Assembly (NCBI GenBank): GCA_963169055.1
Contig: CAUJFU010000461.1
Coordinates: 1 to 5,732, forward strand
DNA: 5,732 nucleotides
Reading direction: 5' to 3'
From: Myxococcota bacterium
GTDB lineage: Bacteria; Myxococcota_C; UBA6777
Positions 1-5,696 of the stretch are shown here, in pieces. The notes beneath the pieces are model-generated. The model did not search any database and had not been told where the DNA came from. It worked only from the letters and a program-made list of their open reading frames with translations. The stretch's first letter is position 1. Every line of letters begins with the position of its first letter. The position numbers and the translations under genes were made by a program.

Positions 1-116
1 CGTATTTGGATGTATCCCCAGTCTCTCACAAGTTTTTTCGTGGACAACAGTTCCATCTCTTTGCGTCCGATGAGCTTCACGCTGCATTCCATAGCAAATG
101 TCATCGCCTCTGTCAA
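1..116 (-). CDS. 5' part of an unidentified gene, cut by the window edge
   Basis: The minus strand is open from an in-frame TAA at 125-123 to the left edge and gives 38 codons, beginning (L/M)TEAMTFAMECSVKLIGR and ending near KLVRDWGYIQI. The TTG at 116-114 is chosen as start because an AAGGAG Shine-Dalgarno sequence (132-127) lies 10 nt upstream. ATG codons in the same frame at 104 and 92 are alternatives but have poorer ribosome-site spacing. The peptide is charged and soluble, with no signal sequence or membrane segment in the visible part. I do not recognise a family and assign no function. It is transcribed divergently from the acyltransferase operon, with the MITE-bearing region between them. 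The competing plus-strand frame (6-212) has no ribosome site and a less protein-like composition, so I prefer the minus strand. Confidence 0.55.
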   Translation of the reverse strand, partial: MTEAMTFAMECSVKLIGRKEMELLSTKKLVRDWGYIQI

Positions 117-179
117 CTCGTATTAACTCCTTCTCTTCAACATTGTTCGGTGCGGTTTGAGTCGAATCGCTATAGCCGA

Positions 180-210
180 TCCTATCGAAAGAAGATAGGA
201 GTGACGCGGT
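180..210. repeat. Stem-loop with transposon-end-like sequence, possible decayed MITE end
   Basis: TCCTATC (180-186) and GATAGGA (194-200) form a perfect 7-bp inverted repeat around a 7-nt loop. The right arm continues as GATAGGAGTGACGCGGT (194-210), which matches the reverse complement of the right end of the MITE at 351-367 (GATAGGAGTTACGCAGT) at 15 of 17 positions. The left arm with its flank, TCCTATCGA (180-188), is identical to 361-369. Seen: two end-like sequences back to back. Inferred: remains of an earlier insertion of the same element family, or an outer left end paired with the same right end. It could also fold as an RNA hairpin in the leader of the minus-strand gene at 1-116. Confidence 0.5.
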
Positions 211-214
211 AGCC

Positions 215-235
215 AAAAAAAAGCCGCGTTCGCGG
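215..235 (-). terminator. Possible weak intrinsic terminator, minus strand
   Basis: Read on the minus strand, CCGCGAACGCGG (235-224) is followed by a C and then eight T residues (222-215), the arrangement of a rho-independent terminator. With a realistic 4-nt loop the stem is only four G-C pairs, so it would be weak. No gene is seen immediately upstream on the minus strand. It may block transcription coming from the MITE, act in the leader of the gene at 1-116, or be incidental. Confidence 0.3.
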
Positions 236-244
236 TATTCCAAT

Positions 245-370
245 CGACATAGGACTTACGCAGTTGGGAAGGGAAACCCTGAGATATCAGTATGTTGTAG
301 GGGCGGTTCGCGAACCGCCCGCGCCCGAACATTGGCCTTTTTCGTATCGAACTGCGTAACTCCTATCGAC
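245..370. mobile_element. MITE-like non-autonomous element (118 bp) with 4-bp target duplication
   Basis: The left end ATAGGACTTACGCAGTT (249-265) and the reverse complement of the right end, ATAGGAGTTACGCAGTT (366-350), match at 16 of 17 positions. Both ends are bordered by the direct repeat CGAC (245-248 and 367-370), which fits a 4-bp target-site duplication. The 118-bp interior has no plausible gene and is dominated by a perfect palindrome at 301-320. Small size, terminal inverted repeats, target duplication and no transposase make this a MITE by definition. It would be moved in trans by a transposase with matching ends. I cannot name the parent IS family from sequence alone, although AGGACTTACGCA-type ends look familiar from bacterial insertion sequences. 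It sits upstream of the acyltransferase promoter at 394-422. Confidence 0.7.
301..320. repeat. Perfect 20-bp palindrome inside the MITE
   Basis: GGGCGGTTCG is followed directly by its exact reverse complement CGAACCGCCC. It is preceded by TGTAGG, giving the GTAGGGGCG...CGCCC style often seen in dispersed bacterial palindromic repeats. It can form a cruciform or a very stable RNA hairpin and could act as a protein-binding or transcription-pausing site. No T-run follows on either strand, so it is not a standard terminator. Confidence 0.75.
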
Positions 371-393
371 AGTTCGCGGCGGTGAGGTTCGCG

Positions 394-422
394 TTGACAG
401 CACACCAAAGGTTGTGTACCTT
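394..422 (+). promoter_or_regulatory. Sigma70-like promoter for the acyltransferase-SDR operon
   Basis: A consensus -35 box TTGACA (394-399) is followed after exactly 17 nt by TACCTT (417-422), a partial match (T, A and final T) to the -10 consensus. Transcription would begin near 429-431, leaving a leader of about 80 nt before the GTG start at 511. The box lies 24 nt to the right of the MITE's target duplication, so the element did not break the core promoter but may have replaced upstream control sequence. The -10 box is weak, which fits a regulated promoter. Confidence 0.5.
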
Positions 423-424
423 TG
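406..424. promoter_or_regulatory. Operator-like dyad overlapping the promoter
   Basis: CAAAGGT (406-412) and ACCTTTG (418-424) form a perfect 7-bp inverted repeat separated by TGTGT. The dyad covers the spacer and the whole -10 box, a common position for a repressor operator. No regulator gene is visible in the window, so the binding protein is unknown. Because it would lie upstream of the predicted transcript start, a DNA-level role is more likely than an RNA hairpin. Confidence 0.4.
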
Positions 425-499
425 CGCCCGAGTTGACCGATGTTTGCATGTTAGAGCGGGCTGCAAACGGCAGATGACGAATGTGTACGCGAAACGCAG

Positions 500-510
500 A
501 GGAGAGGGCG
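500..510 (+). promoter_or_regulatory. Ribosome binding site that decides the acyltransferase start
   Basis: AGGAG (500-504) lies 6 nt before GTG at 511. The ATG at 481, in the same frame, has no comparable site, so translation is expected to begin at the GTG. Confidence 0.65.
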
Positions 511-1368
511 GTGTCATTTTTGATTTACGATGACGTGGCAGAGCGTGTCGAACGTCTGGATATTCCTTTTAATCGCTATGGTTACGATTCTTTTGGAGTC
601 TCGAAACAGCATCTCAAATATTTCTACAGCATGTTGACCTTTTTTTACCGACATTATCTGACCGTCACGGTCGAGGGTATCGAACACGTCCCCGACCGAG
701 GGCGTTGCATGGTGGTGGGCAACCACTCGGGCGGGATCGCCCTTGATGGCGGGATGGTCGTCAATTCCATGCTTCTTGAGCGCGAGCAACCGCGCCTTGT
801 TCACGGAATGGCCGACAAATTCCTCAACAGCATCCCCTTTACCTCGGTCTGGCTCAATCGTGTCGGCCAATTGACCGGCCTTCCCGAACATGCTTTGCAA
901 CTTCTCGAAGCGGATCGCGTCCTGATGGTCTTCCCCGAAGGCGCACGAGGAACCGCCAAACTCTACAAAGAACAATTCTCTCTGGTTCGTTTTGGAACGG
1001 GCTTTGTGCGCCTCGCGCTCCAAACCCGCTCTCCCATCGTTCCCTTCGCGTTTATCGGCGGAGGTGACGCAATCCCAACGATCCGAAACTTCAAGGCCCT
1101 TGGGCATCTGCTCGGGGTTCCGTATGTGCCGATCACCCCGTACATTCTGCCGCTTCCACGCCCTGCCGTTCATTGCCATATCGTTTACGACAAGCCGATG
1201 ATCTTTGAAGGAACAGGCTCCGAAGAGGACGACATCATCGAAGGATACGTTGAACAAGTCAAAAGCAAGATCGCAGACCTGATCGAACGAGGCCGCAAAA
1301 CTCGCGATACCACCGTCGCGATCCGCATGGGCCGAAAGATCGAAGCCGACGAAGAGGGACGCACATGA
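511..1368 (+). CDS. Lysophospholipid acyltransferase-like protein (PlsC superfamily, MGAT/TMEM68-like)
   Basis: A 285-residue protein using the GTG at 511, chosen for its AGGAG site. It probably transfers an acyl group from acyl-CoA or acyl-ACP to a lysolipid or other hydroxyl acceptor at the inner face of the cytoplasmic membrane. Visible motifs are [13 protein letters not shown] (residues 68-80; catalytic H72 and D79), [10 protein letters not shown] (141-150; the glycerophosphate-binding-type FPEG block) and [10 protein letters not shown] (177-186). The order and spacing fit the LPLAT superfamily. The His-Asp spacing is HX6D rather than the HX4D of classical PlsC, and the NHSGG form points to the MGAT/TMEM68-like branch, so the acceptor need not be lysophosphatidate. 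No multi-pass membrane region is evident; residues 40-55 ([15 protein letters not shown] region) may associate with the membrane. The TGA stop overlaps the next gene's ATG, implying coupled translation. The superfamily is confident; the substrate is unknown. Confidence 0.88.
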   Translation: MSFLIYDDVAERVERLDIPFNRYGYDSFGVSKQHLKYFYSMLTFFYRHYLTVTVEGIEHVPDRGRCMVVGNHSGGIALDGGMVVNSMLLEREQPRLVHGMADKFLNSIPFTSVWLNRVGQLTGLPEHALQLLEADRVLMVFPEGARGTAKLYKEQFSLVRFGTGFVRLALQTRSPIVPFAFIGGGDAIPTIRNFKALGHLLGVPYVPITPYILPLPRPAVHCHIVYDKPMIFEGTGSEEDDIIEGYVEQVKSKIADLIERGRKTRDTTVAIRMGRKIEADEEGRT

Positions 1369-2276
1369 AGATCCTCATCACCGGAATGTCCGGCCAACTG
1401 GGCCGAAAAGTCGCGGAATTTATGCACCACCAAGGCCACCAAGTGATCGGCGTAGATCGCCGACCTTGGCCTGATCCACCCCGTGGTGTCGAGATGTACA
1501 ACGTGGACATCCGCAAACGACCCGCTGAAGACGTTTTCCGCACACGTCGCCCTGATGCAGTCATCCACATGGCGACCGTCACGCACTTTACGACCGCTGC
1601 CGATGAACGGTTTCGGATCAACCTTTGGGGAACCAAGGCCGTCTTCGATTACTGCCATCACTACGGCGTAAAACAAGTCCTTTTTGTTGGACGCCACACC
1701 TGCTACGGGGCCGCACCCGACACACCGTTGTACCAAAACGAAGACGAACCACCCGCTGCGATCGCCACGTTTCCCGCACTCTCAGACCTTGTCTCGGCGG
1801 ATCTTTACGCAGCATCCGCCATCTGGCGCTATCCTGAGATCAACACCGCCGTCTTGCGCCTATGCTACACCCTCGGCCCCTCCATGCGCGGAACTCTCTC
1901 GAACTATCTTCATGGCCCCCGTGTCCCCACCGTGTTGGGCTTTGATCCCCTCTTCCAATTCATGCACGAACAAGATGCTGTCTTTGCCATCGGGCTTGCG
2001 CTTCTCAGCCAACTGCGCGGCGTCTTCAACGTCGCAGGCCCCGAACCTCTCCCGCTCTCCGTCTTGATCCGCGCAACAGGCCGCACCAACATCCCTCTTC
2101 CCGAACCTCTCTTCTCCCTCGCAATGGGCCGCTTTGGTTTTCCCAAACTTCCCCTCGGTGCCGAAGAACACATCAAATATCCCATCGTCATCGACGACCG
2201 CGTCTTTCGCAAAGCCACCGGCTACGAAGAAGCCTACAGCGCCGACCAAACCACACAAGCCTTCCGCTACTCCTAA
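1365..2276 (+). CDS. Extended-SDR NAD-dependent epimerase/dehydratase-like protein with atypical active site
   Basis: A 303-residue Rossmann protein. [13 protein letters not shown] carries the GxxGxxG dinucleotide motif (G7, G10, G13). An acidic residue ends beta-2 (D31, VIGVDRR), which favours NAD(H). NVDIR (46-50) and VIHMATVT (66-73) match the adenine-binding and NAG-like positions of extended SDRs, and RLCYTLGPS (165-173) matches their substrate-side strand. The catalytic YxxxK is not visible: around the expected site the sequence is [15 protein letters not shown] (144-158), where Y148 is followed at +4 by alanine, not lysine. It may therefore be an atypical SDR acting as an NAD-dependent sensor, chaperone or partner rather than a true epimerase. 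The ATG at 1365 has GAGGGA 5 nt upstream and overlaps the acyltransferase stop (ATGA), so the two are coupled. From memory, PlsC-like and galE-like genes are also neighbours in actinobacteria (M. tuberculosis Rv0501/Rv0502), suggesting a conserved lipid-related pairing. Confidence 0.85.
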   Translation: MKILITGMSGQLGRKVAEFMHHQGHQVIGVDRRPWPDPPRGVEMYNVDIRKRPAEDVFRTRRPDAVIHMATVTHFTTAADERFRINLWGTKAVFDYCHHYGVKQVLFVGRHTCYGAAPDTPLYQNEDEPPAAIATFPALSDLVSADLYAASAIWRYPEINTAVLRLCYTLGPSMRGTLSNYLHGPRVPTVLGFDPLFQFMHEQDAVFAIGLALLSQLRGVFNVAGPEPLPLSVLIRATGRTNIPLPEPLFSLAMGRFGFPKLPLGAEEHIKYPIVIDDRVFRKATGYEEAYSADQTTQAFRYS

Positions 2277-2332
2277 ACGGCGGAGCCTCACCGTCGCTCA
2301 AAGCTTCTCTTTTTTGGATCACCGCGCCAGCC
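2277..2332. other. Convergent intergenic gap
   Basis: The plus-strand operon and the minus-strand genes end 56 nt apart. The gap holds a weak 4-bp dyad, ACGG (2277-2280)/CCGT (2291-2294), and a T6 run at about 2310-2315 on the plus strand. These could be part of a shared termination region, but the stem is too short to call a terminator. Confidence 0.3.
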
Positions 2333-2836
2333 CTACCAAGGAAACAACGACCCCCCCTGCAAGATCGTATGCTCTCCGATAGACGGCGGTTTCCACCGAA
2401 GCAACGCTGTTTTGCCACCCCTCAAAAACACCAAACGCGGATCTTCCAAAGGCACGCGAAACCGAAAACGCGCTTCTGAAGGCCGACCATCCGACAACAA
2501 CGACACCACTTCGACATCCATTAACTTGAGTCGCACTTTTTCCCCTACGCGCATCGGTCGATCCGTACCGCGAAACAACGCATCGAACACCTGCACAAAG
2601 CCACCATCGGGCCGCAAATGCCCTTCATCCCGAACGAATGCGAACATCTCCATCACAGGACGTTGCGAAGGTGGCCCCAGATCCGAATGCCCCAAAAAGC
2701 ACCGCCGATGGGAATAATCATCCAAAAAATAACCTTGAAATAGGCTCGGCGACATCAAGACGCACACCAACACCACCAAGCCGCCCCCCGCAAAACGCCC
2801 ACCACACCATCGCAAAAACTTTTCGCGCACCCACAT
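2333..2836 (-). CDS. Small single-pass membrane protein, probable internally deleted remnant of a large membrane protein
   Basis: A 167-residue protein. ATG at 2836 is chosen because GAGG (2846-2843) lies 6 nt upstream; a TTG at 2848 is an alternative. Residues about 16-32 (GGGLVVLVCVLMSPSLF region) form one hydrophobic segment, followed by GYFLDDYSHR (35-44), which resembles the first periplasmic loop of large multi-pass membrane proteins of glycosyltransferase-C type. From about residue 73 the sequence switches to a hydrophilic block containing LRPDGGFVQVFDALFRG, MDVEVV, DGRPSEARFRF and VPLEDPRL, ending near WKPPSIGEHTIL. I recall this as the kind of C-terminal beta-rich tail such long proteins carry. 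The multi-pass middle is absent and the reading frame is intact, so I infer an in-frame internal deletion near 2620. It follows the peptidoglycan-binding gene by 57 nt and may share its transcript. A genuine short protein family is the alternative; its function is unknown. Confidence 0.6.
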   Translation of the reverse strand: MWVREKFLRWCGGRFAGGGLVVLVCVLMSPSLFQGYFLDDYSHRRCFLGHSDLGPPSQRPVMEMFAFVRDEGHLRPDGGFVQVFDALFRGTDRPMRVGEKVRLKLMDVEVVSLLSDGRPSEARFRFRVPLEDPRLVFLRGGKTALLRWKPPSIGEHTILQGGSLFPW

Positions 2837-2893
2837 CGGCCACCTCAACCGTCCACTCCCCCATCCTTACGCATCCATCGACGTGTCCGCAGA

Positions 2894-4246
2894 TCAATAC
2901 GGGTTTGCGCCGTGTGTGTCGTTGGGGCGACGTGCGAGGATATACGTAAACGAGCCTTGACCGCCTGTATTCGCGTCGCGCAACGCACGCTGAAACCGCG
3001 AATAATCCGCAGGCGGCATGGTTTGACAGCCGATGCTTGACGGGCTGTTGCTGTTCCCCATGTGGATCTGGATCGCCGACGCGCTGTAGCGTCGGTCGGC
3101 TTCGCCGCCATCGATCACGCCGTCCCCGTTGGTGTCGCGAGCGCTATTGCGGAACTGCCCATCATCCACAGGATTATAGCGGTTTCCACCTTTTCCACCT
3201 GTACGAGTGTTATAATCATACACACCGGGTCGGATATGGGCGACATCGCCGCGACCGTCGCCGTTGACATCGGGGCTTGCCGAACTGCGGAACTGCCCGG
3301 GGTGTGAAGCAGAACGCATCGGATCGCCAGACACTTCGACCAATCGGCCATTTTCTGCACGAAACACCGATGTTTCGCCTGAATAGCTTCGTGCAAAATT
3401 GTTTCGTGCAGTTTGTGAAGCGCTTGCAGAAGGAGCGTCTTGATCGATCTGGATCGCGTAGGCGCGGCCATTTTGAGGGGGCCATTGACCATTTGCTCGC
3501 AACAAAGCTTCTGCCTGTTGGGTGCGTTGGGCGCTCGTGTCGCCCCATCCAGAACTCACTCGACCATTGCCTGTCACAAAGCCGCTTGCATCGGGCGCTG
3601 GAGTATTGGGGGCTGGAGCGGGAACGTTCGGGGCAGGTGTATTGGGTGCGGGAGGTTGTCCACCGTTGGCGCGTTGCAAGGCTTCGAAGGTGCGCGGTCC
3701 CACGACACCATCGGCATCCAAACCGTGTTGGCGTTGAAAGCTACGCACAGCCTCTTGGGTGCGAGGGCCAAAGTCGCCGTCCACGCCAACGGATGGTCGT
3801 GCGCCGGCTTGATTGAGTGCTTGTTGCAGATCGCGCACAGCAGGGCCTTCCGCACCACGGCGCAAGTTGTTGCCGCCTTGGATGCTTTGGGCCAGCGCGG
3901 AGCTTGGGCGTGTATCGCCGACAAAGTCAGGAGGCGTCGCACCTGTCGAAGGTTCGGGCATATTGGCGGTGCGTGTACGAGCGCTTTGAGCAGTCGCAGC
4001 CGTCGAGCTTTGCGCATTTTGTCCAAGCGCGATATCGCGTTGGATGCCTTGGCGAGCGGGTTCTGTAGGTGCGTTTGTGGTGGGGCGTACAGCGTTTGCG
4101 AAAGGATCGCGGGCAGGTGTCACTTGCGGGGCAGCTTGTGGAGCAGCGGTCGGTGCGTTGCGTTCGATCCTTGCAGCGCCTGAAGCTCCTGCGCTTGGAG
4201 AAGAAACACTGGGTGGATTTGGACGCGAAGTGTTGTCGGTTTTCAT
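2894..4246 (-). CDS. Peptidoglycan-binding protein with EF-hand-like loops and L,D-transpeptidase-like SxGC motif
   Basis: A 450-residue protein. Residues 1-115 are low-complexity, rich in Ala, Pro, Thr and Gln. Residues 126-195 are a PG_binding_1 domain (LRRGAEGPAVRDLQQAL, DGDFGPRTQEAVRSFQ, HGLDADGVVGPRTFEAL). A Pro/Ala/Asn linker with PNTPAP twice (197-220) leads to a C-terminal catalytic-looking domain. There, IQIHMGNSNSPSSIGCQTM (392-410) supplies H395, S404, G406 and C407, resembling the His and SxGC cysteine of YkuD-type L,D-transpeptidases, though with a shorter His-to-Ser gap. DVNGDGRGD (326-334) and the textbook 12-residue EF-hand loop DTNGDGVIDGGE (371-382) suggest calcium binding. 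Expected role: binding and cross-linking or cleaving murein. ATG at 4246 is chosen for GGGGAG 8 nt upstream. No signal peptide follows it; an in-frame GTG at 4345 would add a hydrophobic stretch but lacks a ribosome site. Enzyme type and export route are open. Confidence 0.85.
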   Translation of the reverse strand: MKTDNTSRPNPPSVSSPSAGASGAARIERNAPTAAPQAAPQVTPARDPFANAVRPTTNAPTEPARQGIQRDIALGQNAQSSTAATAQSARTRTANMPEPSTGATPPDFVGDTRPSSALAQSIQGGNNLRRGAEGPAVRDLQQALNQAGARPSVGVDGDFGPRTQEAVRSFQRQHGLDADGVVGPRTFEALQRANGGQPPAPNTPAPNVPAPAPNTPAPDASGFVTGNGRVSSGWGDTSAQRTQQAEALLRANGQWPPQNGRAYAIQIDQDAPSASASQTARNNFARSYSGETSVFRAENGRLVEVSGDPMRSASHPGQFRSSASPDVNGDGRGDVAHIRPGVYDYNTRTGGKGGNRYNPVDDGQFRNSARDTNGDGVIDGGEADRRYSASAIQIHMGNSNSPSSIGCQTMPPADYSRFQRALRDANTGGQGSFTYILARRPNDTHGANPY

Positions 4247-4466
4247 CGGAAAAACTCCCCGGAGTAGAGACGGCACGCCGAAAGGTGCAACCCACAAAGC
4301 GCACAACCATTGTACGCGTTGGCTCTCCTTTAGCTTCGGAGACACAAAAGCAAAGTTTCTTGTTTCTTTTCAAACCTTTCCCAAGTCTTTAGATTCTTTC
4401 ACGGAAAAAAACCACACTGAAACATGTTCTATCTTTTTGCGCCCCTGCCCGTCGTGATACCGAGCC
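4247..4466. other. Intergenic region with possible minus-strand promoter
   Basis: This 220-nt A/T-richer gap separates the membrane protease-like gene from the peptidoglycan-binding gene. On the minus strand TTGAAA (about 4372-4367) followed after 18 nt by TTTTGT (4348-4343) is a candidate but poor promoter. A T7 run (about 4413-4407) after the upstream gene has no convincing stem before it, so I do not call a terminator. An in-frame extension of the downstream gene reaches 4345. Confidence 0.3.
4255..4260 (-). promoter_or_regulatory. Ribosome binding site for the peptidoglycan-binding gene
   Basis: GGGGAG on the minus strand lies 8 nt before ATG at 4246. It is much better than anything ahead of the upstream in-frame GTG at 4345, so it sets the start and removes 33 residues from the longest reading frame. 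Confidence 0.65.
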
Positions 4467-5663
4467 TCAACCTGCGCCCCACATCTTCGGAAGATACGGC
4501 GATTCCTTTGAGGATGAAACGGATTCTTCCGCCACATCGGGCATCTCAAACGTCCAGATCAACCGCAACACCGACACCACATAATTCAGGAGCATCACTC
4601 CCCCGCAGATCAAAGCGATCGTCAAAAACACCTTCGCCATATAAGGCACACTCCAACCAAAATCCGCGTACAATCGATTGAGATCGCCCCCCGCATCCTC
4701 TTGACCGTGCATCGCCGTCCCAAACGGAGCCAAACGCGGATTGTACAAGATGCCCCGCCATTGAAACGTGGCCGCCAAAAAAGCGTACATGGCCACAGGC
4801 AGCGCAAAAAACCGTAGCACCAACCAGTACAAACGCTGCGGCAGCTCATAATGAAACGCCACGATCACCAGCGCAGATAGATAAAATTCCCCGCCGATCC
4901 CGCCCAAAAAAAACAGCTTTTCATACATCCGTGTGGGCAACACAAAAGTGAAGATCCCTTGCAAACACAACAGTATCCCCGCCACCACGGGCATAAAATA
5001 CCGACGCTCCCGCACACCCGCCCAGATCATCACCCCCAACAAAAAAGCCACACAGATCCCCGCAACCACCGATGGATGCAAACTCACATTCGTCCACAAG
5101 ATAAACGGCGTGGCGCGGCGACTTGTCAACCAACCGATCACCGCGTGCCCCATCTCGTGAAAAAACACTCGCGCAGGCCCAAGCAGCGGCACGACAAACC
5201 CCACCATCGCCAACAACAACGCAACCATCGGAACCATCGTTTGGATCGCGATCTCCAACGCACGCTCTTGCACCGTAAAATACGCCGCCGTCTTCGGCCC
5301 AACCCACGGGCGTAATCCCACTCCCTGCAAGATCATCTCAACCTTCATAACGATCTGCGCCCATAAACCGCCGTTCTCGCCCCTCTGCCCGTCTTGTTTC
5401 GCCGAACTCGATGCTGTGGGCCTTCCCAACGCAACGCCGTTTTCCCCCCGCTGCCTCTCTGTCGGCACATCCGTAGGCGCAGCGGAAGCCCCAACAATCC
5501 CTTGTCTTGGGAGAGATGCGTCTTCTTTCGCCCCATCCTCCCGCTGTTTGTACTTCGCAAAGATCAGTCCACAACGTAAACAATCCACAGCCCCCAATAC
5601 CGACGCCACGCCACATCGTGGGCAATGCGAAAAAAAAGCTCCGTTCTCCTGTTCTATGCGCAT
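4467..5663 (-). CDS. Zinc-ribbon membrane protein with HExxH (M50-like putative intramembrane protease)
   Basis: A 398-residue protein. A short N-terminal zinc ribbon has CPRCG (14-18) and CLRCG (28-32), that is CxxC-x10-CxxC. It is followed by a polar, probably disordered linker (40-100) in which QRGENG occurs twice (71-76, 93-98). The rest is a polytopic membrane domain with hydrophobic segments near 138-162, 198-216, 222-243, 256-271, 278-300 and 341-368. VFFHEMGHAVIGW (167-179) contains HExxH (H169, E170, H173) beside a membrane segment, as in M50/site-2-protease-like enzymes. HGQEDAGGDLNRL (319-331) is conserved-looking and may supply the third metal ligand, but the classical NxxPxxxLDG motif is not seen. 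Role inferred: membrane-embedded metalloprotease or a relative that has lost activity. ATG at 5663 is preferred (GGAG 9 nt upstream); GTG at 5681 and ATG at 5678 are in-frame alternatives. Confidence 0.8.
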   Translation of the reverse strand: MRIEQENGAFFSHCPRCGVASVLGAVDCLRCGLIFAKYKQREDGAKEDASLPRQGIVGASAAPTDVPTERQRGENGVALGRPTASSSAKQDGQRGENGGLWAQIVMKVEMILQGVGLRPWVGPKTAAYFTVQERALEIAIQTMVPMVALLLAMVGFVVPLLGPARVFFHEMGHAVIGWLTSRRATPFILWTNVSLHPSVVAGICVAFLLGVMIWAGVRERRYFMPVVAGILLCLQGIFTFVLPTRMYEKLFFLGGIGGEFYLSALVIVAFHYELPQRLYWLVLRFFALPVAMYAFLAATFQWRGILYNPRLAPFGTAMHGQEDAGGDLNRLYADFGWSVPYMAKVFLTIALICGGVMLLNYVVSVLRLIWTFEMPDVAEESVSSSKESPYLPKMWGAG

Positions 5664-5672
5664 ACACCTCGT

Positions 5673-5676
5673 CTCC
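5673..5676 (-). promoter_or_regulatory. Ribosome binding site favouring the ATG at 5663
   Basis: GGAG on the minus strand lies 9 nt before ATG at 5663. The upstream GTG (5681) and ATG (5678) have no purine-rich site before them. Confidence 0.45.
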
Positions 5677-5696
5677 ATCACTCATTTGTGGACTAC

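Noticed and set aside
6-212. Plus-strand 68-codon frame at the left edge.
   Set aside because: It has no ribosome site, runs through the hairpin at 180-200 and overlaps the better supported minus-strand gene start.
481-510. Extension of the acyltransferase to the ATG at 481.
   Set aside because: There is no Shine-Dalgarno sequence before 481, whereas AGGAG lies 6 nt before GTG 511.
514-1257. Long minus-strand open frame of 247 codons opposite the acyltransferase.
   Set aside because: It is a shadow of the plus-strand gene, which has clear family motifs; the antisense peptide shows no recognisable domain and no ribosome site.
2277-2315. Possible terminator between the convergent genes.
   Set aside because: The dyad is only about 4 bp and its T-run is offset; kept only as a note in the intergenic entry.
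3587-3658. Short repeated DNA in the peptidoglycan-binding gene.
   Set aside because: It simply encodes the Pro/Ala/Asn linker with PNTPAP twice, a common low-complexity linker, not a separate repeat element.
3440-4183. Long plus-strand open frame of 247 codons opposite the peptidoglycan-binding gene.
   Set aside because: It mirrors the minus-strand gene with its PG-binding and SxGC motifs; the peptide is Cys/Arg/Gly-rich and not protein-like.
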